From: Verrucomicrobiota bacterium
GTDB lineage: Bacteria > Verrucomicrobiota > Verrucomicrobiia > Limisphaerales > JACRJZ01
Direction: 5' to 3'
DNA length: 5,416 nucleotides
NCBI GenBank assembly: GCA_022711695.1
Contig: JAKLEJ010000266.1
Location: 1 to 5,416 of the forward strand
Below are positions 1 through 4,554 of the stretch, one piece after another. Every line of letters begins with the position of its first letter. Within the stretch, counting starts at the first letter, position 1. A program made the position numbers and the translations under genes. Below the pieces are notes generated by a model. It was given only the letters and a program-made list of their open reading frames with translations. It was not told the DNA's origin and searched no databases.

Positions 1-618
1 GAGATGGATGGCTACGAGGCGACGCGGGTGATTCGCGACGCGGCTTCAAGGGTCCGTTCGCACGACATCCCGGTCATCGCCATGACCGCTTACGCCATGC
101 GGGGCGACCGCGAGAAATGCATCGAGGCCGGCATGAACGATTACGTGACCAAGCCGATCCAGCCCCGCGAACTGGCCGAGGCCCTGGAGCGCTGGCTGGG
201 CAAAACCGAGGCCCATCCGGAGGCCGAGGCCGAGGCGCTCGCCCAGGATCCCGACCAGGCCCGGCGCATCTTCGACGAAGCCGGCCTCATCGACCGCCTC
301 ATGGGCGACCGCGACCTGGCTCGAAGCATCGCCGCCAGCTTCATTGACGAGGCTTCCCGGCAGATAGCCGGGCTCCTCGAATCGGTCGAACGCCAGGATT
401 TCGCCACCGCCCGGCGTCACGCCCACAGCCTCAAAGGTTCGTCCGCCAACCTGGGAGCGGAGCTGCTCCGCGAGACGGCCTCCGCCATCGAGGCCCACTA
501 TCGCGACAACGAGAACGCGCAGGCCGCGGCGCTGCTGCCCGAGCTGTCCCATCGCTTCGAGATTCTCACGGCCATCCTCCGCCATTTTGCGGGCCAGGAC
601 GGCGCCCGCCCGAGCTGA
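1..618 (+). CDS. Hybrid histidine kinase / phosphorelay protein, C-terminal end (receiver + Hpt), 5'-truncated by window
   Basis: This is the C-terminal end of a phosphorelay protein; the reading frame is open at base 1, so the start lies outside. The window opens in the receiver (REC) signature EMDGYEAT, which sits just after the phospho-accepting Asp; that Asp is therefore off the left edge. Counting from the Met at base 4, the conserved REC Thr is residue 28 (IAMTAYAM) and the conserved Lys is residue 50 (YVTKPI). An acidic Ala/Glu-rich linker spans about residues 66-88. An Hpt domain covers about 89-198, with the phosphorylatable His at residue 141 in AHSLKGSSANLGA (base 424). In this family a His-Asp-His-Asp relay passes phosphate from an upstream kinase core through REC to Hpt, then to a separate response regulator. 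REC-Hpt order at the C-terminus is typical of BarA/ArcB-like hybrid kinases. Whether a kinase core, PAS or membrane segments lie upstream cannot be seen. It converges on the DUF4230 gene. Confidence 0.93.
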   Translation, partial: EMDGYEATRVIRDAASRVRSHDIPVIAMTAYAMRGDREKCIEAGMNDYVTKPIQPRELAEALERWLGKTEAHPEAEAEALAQDPDQARRIFDEAGLIDRLMGDRDLARSIAASFIDEASRQIAGLLESVERQDFATARRHAHSLKGSSANLGAELLRETASAIEAHYRDNENAQAAALLPELSHRFEILTAILRHFAGQDGARPS

Positions 619-643
619 TCCCGGGTCCCCCGCGTGTCGCCGC

Positions 644-669
644 GCGTCGCTGGCGCCGGCGCCAGACGC
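644..669. terminator. GC-rich palindrome between convergent genes, possible bidirectional terminator
   Basis: A perfect 16-base palindrome, CTGGCGCCGGCGCCAG, occupies 650-665. It can be extended by GCGT (644-647) pairing with ACGC (666-669) across a two-base bulge. As RNA, either strand would form a 6-bp CTGGCG/CGCCAG stem with a CCGG loop plus the outer 4 bp. It lies 31 bases after the phosphorelay stop and 13 bases beyond the DUF4230 stop, where a shared terminator for convergent genes would be expected. No T-tract follows on either side, so it is not a canonical intrinsic terminator. It may instead act as an RNA 3'-end stabiliser. Confidence 0.45.
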
Positions 670-678
670 CCGGCTTGG

Positions 679-1299
679 TTACCGCTGCGGCGAACGCAGG
701 CGGATTTCGACCGCCTCGAACCCGCCCGCTTCCAGCAGCCGGGTCAGTTGCTTGCGGGCCTGCTCGGCGGCTTCCTCCTCGATGCCATTCTGGCGCGCGG
801 CCCGGGTGATCTCCAGCAGAGCCTGGCGCCGCGCGGTCTGTTCCAGGGTCTTGTCGAACGGCGCCAGCAGCCCGGTGCGGTAGTCCAGCACCTGCGTTCG
901 TTGCTCCACCAGGTAGGCGTCCGTGACGATCGCGCGCGGCAGCGTCACCACGATCCTCCGGCCGCTGACCTCGAGGTCCTCGGCGTGCACCTCCGAGAAA
1001 TCGACGCCCGCCTTCACCTGCCCGTGCGCCAGCAGCACGATGCGGTTTTGACCCAGCGGGATCAGCCCGCCCAGGTATTTCGGATCCTCCAGGATGACGA
1101 TCTTCTCCAGCACGTATTTGACCGTCACCAACTGGGCGAGGCTCTGGATGCGCTGGAGGACCGTGGCGGTGTTCAGCAGGGCGGGCCCGCCGCGCGGCCC
1201 CTGCATCCGCGCCACGACCAGGGCCGCGATCAGCGCCGAGACCACGCCCACCAGCGCCACCAGGCCGCTCATCAGCAGGAGAACTCGTTTTTTGTCCAT
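679..1299 (-). CDS. DUF4230 family membrane-anchored protein
   Basis: This encodes a 206-residue protein of unknown function. Residues about 6-30 form one hydrophobic helix after the basic start MDKKR, consistent with an uncleaved N-terminal anchor and the rest outside the membrane. The remainder (about 45-200) has the look of DUF4230: a Leu/Val-rich stretch (VTVKYVLEKIV, 58-68), a beta-rich middle (IVLLAHGQVKAGVDFSEV, then RRIVVTLPRAIV), and a charged helical end (EQTARRQALLEITRAARQNG onward) closing with GGFEAVEIRL. The family name rests on pattern recognition, not a search. The frame is open upstream to 1374, but the ATG at 1299 is preferred because it gives a clean short basic n-region before the helix. 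The only ribosome-site candidate is a weak GGGG three bases before this ATG. The gene is divergent from the Rrf2 regulator, so its control by that regulator is possible but unproven. Confidence 0.8.
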   Translation of the reverse strand: MDKKRVLLLMSGLVALVGVVSALIAALVVARMQGPRGGPALLNTATVLQRIQSLAQLVTVKYVLEKIVILEDPKYLGGLIPLGQNRIVLLAHGQVKAGVDFSEVHAEDLEVSGRRIVVTLPRAIVTDAYLVEQRTQVLDYRTGLLAPFDKTLEQTARRQALLEITRAARQNGIEEEAAEQARKQLTRLLEAGGFEAVEIRLRSPQR

Positions 1300-1328
1300 G
1301 GGCCCCAGTCTAACGCAACCCGCCTGGA

Positions 1329-1334
1329 AGTATA
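1329..1334 (-). promoter_or_regulatory. Putative -10 element for the DUF4230 gene
   Basis: On the minus strand these bases read TATACT (5 of 6 matches to TATAAT), about 30 bases before the DUF4230 ATG. This would give a leader of roughly 22 bases. No convincing -35 hexamer is found 16-18 bases upstream, and there is no extended -10 TG, so the assignment is tentative. Confidence 0.35.
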
Positions 1335-1444
1335 GCCTCTCCGAATCCGCAAATGGCCCGCCGTGTGGGGGCAACCTCAGGCGGTCCCGAACGCCCGGGG
1401 GACTGCAACCGCGTGCGATGCGGATTCAGGGGGCGCCGCTTCGT

Positions 1445-1472
1445 TTGACTCTCGGGCCTTCAGGGGTATCCT
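1445..1472 (+). promoter_or_regulatory. Putative sigma70-type promoter of the Rrf2 gene
   Basis: TTGACT (1445-1450) and TATCCT (1467-1472) are separated by 16 bases; each matches the consensus hexamer well. Expected initiation near 1478-1480 is only about 4-6 bases before the ATG at 1484. There is no purine-rich ribosome site in that space, so translation from a leaderless or nearly leaderless mRNA is likely if this promoter is used. A small dyad, CAGG (1461-1464) and CCTG (1470-1473), straddles the -10 and could be an operator for autoregulation, which is common for Rrf2 proteins; this last point is inference. Confidence 0.5.
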
Positions 1473-1483
1473 GCGCACGCGGC

Positions 1484-1948
1484 ATGCGAATTTCCAAGAA
1501 AACCGATTACGCGTTGCGGGCCCTCTTCACCCTGGTCGAGTTTTACGGCCGAGGCCCCATTCCCATTCGCGAATTGGCCCGGCGCAACGACGCCCCCAAA
1601 CGCTTCCTCGAGCACATCATGCTCGAATTGAAAGCCAGAGGCTGGGTGGACAGCCTGGCGGGCGCGCGGGGAGGCTACATCCTCGCCAGGAAACCCTCGC
1701 AAATCAACCTCGGCGAAGTCGTCCGCCACTTCGACGGGATTCTGGCGCCGATCGGCTGCGTCTCGGTTTCCGGGTACGAACGCTGCACCCAGGAGCCGGT
1801 CTGCCGCTTTCGCCGTGTCTTCCTCGACGTCCGCAATTACGTCACCCTGTTGATGGACCAGGCCACTCTCGAGGCGGTGGCCAGGGGCAAGCCCGTCTCC
1901 GGCCGGGAGGTCTTTGCCCCCGGGCTCATCGGCGGCGAAGGCATCTAA
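1484..1948 (+). CDS. Rrf2-family transcriptional regulator with three candidate Fe-S cysteines
   Basis: This 154-residue protein has the usual length for an Rrf2 regulator. The start MRISKKTDYALRAL is the canonical Rrf2 N-terminus. The winged helix-turn-helix covers about residues 1-83: recognition region IPIRELARRNDAPKRFLEHI (26-45) and wing LAGARGGYIL (58-67). The sensor segment carries Cys92, Cys101 and Cys107 (spacing C-X8-C-X5-C), and Asp8 is present. IscR and NsrR relatives bind an Fe-S cluster through three Cys of this region plus a fourth residue (His107 in IscR, Asp8 in some NsrR), so a redox, nitric-oxide or iron-sulfur sensing role is plausible; the Cys spacing differs from both. 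The open frame continues upstream to 1094, but only the ATG at 1484 gives the family N-terminus and it sits right behind a promoter. No isc/suf genes are visible, so the regulon cannot be told. It is divergent from DUF4230 and convergent with the glycosidase gene. Confidence 0.93.
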   Translation: MRISKKTDYALRALFTLVEFYGRGPIPIRELARRNDAPKRFLEHIMLELKARGWVDSLAGARGGYILARKPSQINLGEVVRHFDGILAPIGCVSVSGYERCTQEPVCRFRRVFLDVRNYVTLLMDQATLEAVARGKPVSGREVFAPGLIGGEGI

Positions 1949-2316
1949 CCCGCCTGCTCCCGCCGACAAACTTCACCGCCTTCGCGGGCCTGTTTTCCGA
2001 CAGATATCCGGCCACTCCAGCCCCTGGTCCAGACGGTTCGCCGGGGCTCTTCCTCCTGCCGCGGCAACGCGAGGGGACCTCGAAACCCTCACACGGTCTT
2101 CCTTCCCGTTCCTGCCGCCCAAACACAAGCGCCATAGGGCAGGCGCCGGGCTGCCGGGGCCGATTTCCCCTCAGTGGGCTTGTTCAACCAATGCTTTGGA
2201 CCGATTTCGGACCGGTTTTACCGCAGCCCGCCCTTCGCGCACTGCCCCAGGGGCTTCCTTCTCCCCAAAGCGGAGTCGGGGTTCCTCGCGTTCAGAATCT
2301 CGGTAAGAAGGGCGGG
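1949..2316. other. 368-base non-coding region between convergent genes
   Basis: This lies between the stops of the Rrf2 and glycosidase genes. Open frames crossing it are Pro/Arg/Ser-rich low-complexity translations that run straight into the antisense of real genes, and I consider them spurious. It contains a possible hairpin GGCAG (2138-2142)/CTGCC (2151-2155), GGGG/CCCC arms at 2156-2170, a tandem 11-base repeat at 2197-2218, and most of a long-range 12-base inverted repeat (2225-2318). No T-rich intrinsic terminator was seen on either strand. The right half (about 2156-2316) is much more structured than the left, where I see nothing specific. Confidence 0.7.
2197..2218. repeat. Imperfect tandem 11-base repeat
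   Basis: TGGACCGATTT (2197-2207) is followed directly by CGGACCGGTTT (2208-2218), 9 of 11 bases identical. A third related copy, GGGGCCGATTT, is found at 2156-2166, also 9 of 11 identical to the first. Two copies are adjacent and the third is 30 bases away. They could be protein-binding half-sites or leftovers of a larger repeat; no function is assigned. Confidence 0.5.
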
Positions 2317-2318
2317 CT
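2225..2318 (-). repeat. 94-base element bounded by perfect 12-base inverted repeats, abutting the glycosidase stop
   Basis: AGCCCGCCCTTC (2225-2236) and GAAGGGCGGGCT (2307-2318) are perfect reverse complements, 12 bp, separated by 70 bases. The right arm overlaps the last two bases of the glycosidase stop codon (TAG at 2319-2317 on the minus strand), so the transcript's 3' flank would begin with a long GC-rich stem. Inside are smaller complementarities: GCCCC/GGGGC around 2244-2254, CCCC/GGGG arms around 2263-2284, and CGCG/CGCG. In addition, TTACCG (2218-2223) and CGGTAA (2301-2306) are complementary in a position that competes with the main stem. It may be a structured 3'-UTR, a terminator lacking a U-tract, a small RNA, or a short interspersed repeat. 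Confidence 0.5.
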
Positions 2319-4137
2319 ATCCCTCGCGGAAGATCACAGGCGTCTCGAACAGCGACAGGCAGGACGTGTTGTAGCACAGCGGCGTGAAGCGCAGCGGCGT
2401 TACTTTCCCGTCGGCCAACTGCACCGGCACGGTGACCGTCGCTCCTTCGACCCAGGTTCGCGATTGCGGACCCTCGTCCCAAAAGCTCCAGGTCGGCAGC
2501 GGCCCCGGTTCCAACGAAAGGAACCCGTCGGCGTCCGGCCTGCAATCCAGCTTGAGCGCAGGCGCCCCGGCTGGCAGGGACTCCGGCACGTAGCCCGCCG
2601 GCGCCTGGCGGTCGGCGTCCGTCAAACGGGCTGAGCCGAAGCCATAGCTGGCCGGCGCCAGCACCAGGGGCCCGTAGCTTAGCAGCACACCCGGCCGGCA
2701 CGGCTCCAACCGGTGTCCCAACCTCCCCTTGAGGGTCAGTTGGACCTTTTGGCCTGTCCGGGATTCGCTCACCTCGGCTCGGTTTACGCATGGGGGCGTC
2801 CGGAGCCTGATCCTGCCCGATGCCGGAAGGCCCTCCGCTTCGAGGGTCGCCTCCGCGCGTGCGGGATAAGCGGTGGCGATCCTGACGCTGACCTCCGTGC
2901 CGTCGTGCCACGGCACGGTGTAGCGGCCCGGGACCAGGAAGTTGACGCGGATCGTGTTTTCGCGTCGTGTGACCACGTGGCGGGCAAGCTCGCTCATGGC
3001 CATGCCGGCGTGGTGCACGCAGCACCACCAGGCCTCCTCCAGGGGCAGCCCGTAGCCGTTAGGCGTCAGCGCCCGGTGCCCAAAGCAGCCGGTGATCCAC
3101 TGGTTGAACGCCAGGGCATTCCAGAAGATCCGCTCCGCTTTCGCGTAAGCGGCATCGTCGTCCAGAATCAGGCCGGCATTGAGGTTGAGCATCAGCCAGT
3201 CCGCGATCGAGCAGCCTTCATTGCGCGTGCTTCGCGGGAAGCTCTCGGAGATGTCGCCGTCGGGGAACTCGAAGCGTTTTTCGGCGATCAGGCGCCGGTT
3301 CTGCTCCGGTTTGGCGTTCCAGGCCAGGTCGCCGGTCGCCAGGACTGCGGCCTGAAGTCCGCGCAGGACGCTCATGAACCCGTGGGAGTGGCAGTTCGTG
3401 TCGCAGTCGCCCAGCGATTCGCGGATCATCCCGCAGAACTCGAGCCAGCGCGGGTCCCGGGTGATCCCGTAGAGGCGCGCAAAGGGCTCGCCGATCCAGG
3501 CCTCGATGGCGCGGGCGCGCGTGGCCTGGAGGTGCTTCCGCCACTCGTCGCGTCGCGACCAGAGCCGGGCGGCCAGGCCTTCGGCCGCCTGCAGACACCG
3601 CTCGTCGCCGGTCAGTTCGTAATAGCGGACCAGCCCGGCAAACAACCGTCCCGAGCCCGCGGTGAAGTGGTCTTCCGCCGGCTTGGAGGATAAGTCATGG
3701 CAGCGTGAAAAGAGCCCCGAAGGCCGGCGCTGCTTGAGAATCCGCTCGAACAGCGTCGGCAGCCGCGGATCGGATTTTCCGTCCACCTGCTCGGCGCAAC
3801 TGAGGAACTCCAGCAGCCGGCCGGTGAGGTCGCCGGTGCACCAGTGGGCGTGGCGGCTGCACCCCTCGGGCCGTTCCAGGTCCATCATGATGAAATCCAT
3901 CGAGTCCATCGGGTAGGCGCTGGTCCGGGCCCGGGCCAGGCCGATGCGGAAGCTCAGTTGCGAAGCTCCCAGCAGCGGCTGGCCGAGCGCGACCGACCCG
4001 TTCAGGAGTCTCATCGAAGAGGATCGCCGGCTGGCGGCCGGCACGGCGGCGGGCGCCGCCAGCCCGTCTGCGGCCGCAAGCCCCAGCGTTACCTGGCCGA
4101 CGGTGTGGAGGAATTGACGGCGGTTCGGTTGTGTCAT
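2317..4137 (-). CDS. Tat-exported GH127-like (DUF1680, beta-L-arabinofuranosidase-type) glycoside hydrolase
   Basis: This 606-residue protein resembles glycoside hydrolase family 127 (characterised member HypBA1, 658 residues, beta-L-arabinofuranosidase). The leader has twin Arg at 6-7 (NRRQFLHTVGQVTLGL), then an Ala-rich h-region and AAPAAVPAAS, indicating Tat export. An alpha/alpha-barrel-like part spans about 60-395, with Trp-rich helices and a motif RLFAGLVRYYELTGD (164-178). GH127 active-site hallmarks are visible: Glu298 in SESF, matching the acid/base Glu of the GESF motif; Glu307-Gly-Cys309 (NEGCSIADW); and Cys372-Cys373 (WWCCVHHAG). In HypBA1 a Glu-x-Cys plus Cys-Cys set binds zinc, and the first Cys of the pair is the nucleophile. 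The C-terminal part (about 396-606) is beta-sandwich-like. The spacing between the two Glu residues is 9 rather than about 16. Start: ATG at 4137 directly gives the Tat leader; no ribosome site is seen. No transporter or other sugar gene is adjacent. Family 0.85 certain; substrate unknown. Confidence 0.87.
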   Translation of the reverse strand: MTQPNRRQFLHTVGQVTLGLAAADGLAAPAAVPAASRRSSSMRLLNGSVALGQPLLGASQLSFRIGLARARTSAYPMDSMDFIMMDLERPEGCSRHAHWCTGDLTGRLLEFLSCAEQVDGKSDPRLPTLFERILKQRRPSGLFSRCHDLSSKPAEDHFTAGSGRLFAGLVRYYELTGDERCLQAAEGLAARLWSRRDEWRKHLQATRARAIEAWIGEPFARLYGITRDPRWLEFCGMIRESLGDCDTNCHSHGFMSVLRGLQAAVLATGDLAWNAKPEQNRRLIAEKRFEFPDGDISESFPRSTRNEGCSIADWLMLNLNAGLILDDDAAYAKAERIFWNALAFNQWITGCFGHRALTPNGYGLPLEEAWWCCVHHAGMAMSELARHVVTRRENTIRVNFLVPGRYTVPWHDGTEVSVRIATAYPARAEATLEAEGLPASGRIRLRTPPCVNRAEVSESRTGQKVQLTLKGRLGHRLEPCRPGVLLSYGPLVLAPASYGFGSARLTDADRQAPAGYVPESLPAGAPALKLDCRPDADGFLSLEPGPLPTWSFWDEGPQSRTWVEGATVTVPVQLADGKVTPLRFTPLCYNTSCLSLFETPVIFREG

Positions 4138-4212
4138 GATTTGGCGCGGTTAAAGTCTGCTTTGCGCGTGACGCGGCCGTTCAGCGGGTCTTGTTGGGCG
4201 TTGTCGCTCCTT

Positions 4213-4246
4213 GCCGGGCAGCCCGGCGTCCCGAGGACGATCCTCG
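4213..4246. repeat. Two adjacent hairpin-forming palindromes
   Basis: GCCGGGCAGCCCGGC (4213-4227) is a 7-base-arm inverted repeat around a single central A. CGAGGA (4232-4237) and TCCTCG (4241-4246) form a perfect 6-bp stem with a CGA loop, four bases further on. An outer TCC/GGA pairing (4229-4231 with 4252-4254) could extend the second. They lie 76-109 bases upstream of the glycosidase ATG and about 130 bases before the promoter of the divergent gene. Without a T-tract they are more likely operator sites or folded leader RNA than terminators. Confidence 0.45.
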
Positions 4247-4374
4247 CCCTGGGAAGACTCGATAGGCGCATTGCCAATGCATGGTGGAACTCGAATCGAA
4301 TACCCCTTCAAAGGCAATTCAAAAACGAATTAGCGTCACTCCAACGGACTGGTGCGTGCCTCAGCGCGCGGAGG

Positions 4375-4403
4375 TTGACAGACGGGGCCGCAGCGGGGAC
4401 AAT
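4375..4403 (+). promoter_or_regulatory. Near-consensus sigma70-type promoter
   Basis: A perfect -35 TTGACA (4375-4380) is followed after exactly 17 bases by GACAAT (4398-4403, 4 of 6 matches to TATAAT). Transcription would begin near 4409-4411, about ten bases ahead of the tRNA-Glu-like sequence. Continuing onward it would give the membrane sulfatase gene a leader of about 145 bases. The strong -35, optimal spacing and short distance to the tRNA-like start are what a stable-RNA promoter would look like. Confidence 0.6.
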
Positions 4404-4419
4404 AAAGCACGTTCGGGCT

Positions 4420-4445
4420 GGTGCGTTCGTCTAGCGGTTCAGGAT
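4420..4445 (+). pseudogene. tRNA-Glu-like 5' fragment (acceptor strand + D arm only)
   Basis: The 20 bases from 4425 match the 5' part of bacterial tRNA-Glu as I know it. In tRNA numbering: acceptor strand GGTGCGT at 4420-4426, U8 at 4427, D-stem GTCT at 4429-4432, A14 at 4433, G15 at 4434, G18-G19 at 4436-4437, A21 at 4441, and the returning D-stem strand GGAT at 4442-4445 (a G10-U25 wobble replaces the usual G-C). After that the match ends: no 5-bp anticodon stem, no glutamate anticodon in a loop, no paired T stem around TTCGATT at 4487-4493, and no ACGCACC to close the acceptor. It is therefore not a functional tRNA. It may be a remnant left by recombination at a tRNA-Glu gene, or a tRNA-mimicking element in the leader of the downstream gene. 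Confidence 0.5.
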
Positions 4446-4554
4446 CGAGACGTCGGAATGATCAGGGCTCGTTGCCGGTCTCCGCTTTCGATTGTGCTGC
4501 GCGCTTGCCCTGCTCAAAGCGACTGACGAAGCAGCCACTCCGCCCTCAACCCCC

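Larger units (their letters stand above)
4138..4554. other. 417-base divergent intergenic region
   Basis: This separates the glycosidase (-) from the membrane sulfatase (+). The first part (4138-4260) has two GC-rich hairpins; a locally AT-richer stretch follows (about 4270-4340), with CGAAT repeated at 4292-4301 and an inverted pair AATTC (4316-4320)/GAATT (4327-4331). The second part holds a near-consensus promoter and a tRNA-Glu-like 5' half. CTGGTGCGT occurs at both 4349-4357 and 4418-4426, the second copy covering the tRNA-like acceptor strand. For the glycosidase only a weak -10 (TTTAAC on the minus strand, near 4150-4155) is seen. Short open frames here have no recognisable protein character. 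Confidence 0.7.

Noticed and set aside
46..585. Minus-strand open frame of 179 codons
   Set aside because: It is antisense to the receiver-Hpt gene, which has unmistakable conserved residues on the plus strand.
634..1335. Plus-strand open frame of 233 codons
   Set aside because: It is antisense to the DUF4230 gene and rich in Gln/His/Arg, typical of a mirrored frame.
2138..2170. Intrinsic terminator for the Rrf2 gene
   Set aside because: The GGCAG/CTGCC stem is only 5 bp and the GGGG/CCCC arms only 4 bp; neither is followed by a T-tract and both are almost 200 bases beyond the stop.
1914..2306. Possible 130-residue protein filling the gap after the Rrf2 gene
   Set aside because: It starts inside the Rrf2 gene, is low-complexity Pro/Ser/Arg, and has no ribosome site or family resemblance; the region's inverted repeats suggest non-coding sequence.
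1363..2634. Long plus-strand open frame (423 codons)
   Set aside because: It runs out of frame through the Rrf2 gene, the gap and the antisense of the glycosidase. Its translation is Pro/Arg/Gly-rich with no domain, as expected for a GC-rich shadow frame.
2171..3028. Minus-strand open frame of 285 codons
   Set aside because: It is in another frame of the glycosidase gene and runs past its stop; the composition is Arg/Gly/Ala-rich with no recognisable protein.
2713..3693. Plus-strand open frame of 326 codons
   Set aside because: It is antisense to the glycosidase gene, whose sense frame has clear active-site motifs and a Tat leader.
4420..4500. A complete tRNA-Glu gene
   Set aside because: Only the 5' acceptor strand and D arm fit. 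The expected anticodon stem does not pair, no glutamate anticodon loop exists, TTCGATT at 4487-4493 is not flanked by a stem, and no ACGCACC closes the acceptor.
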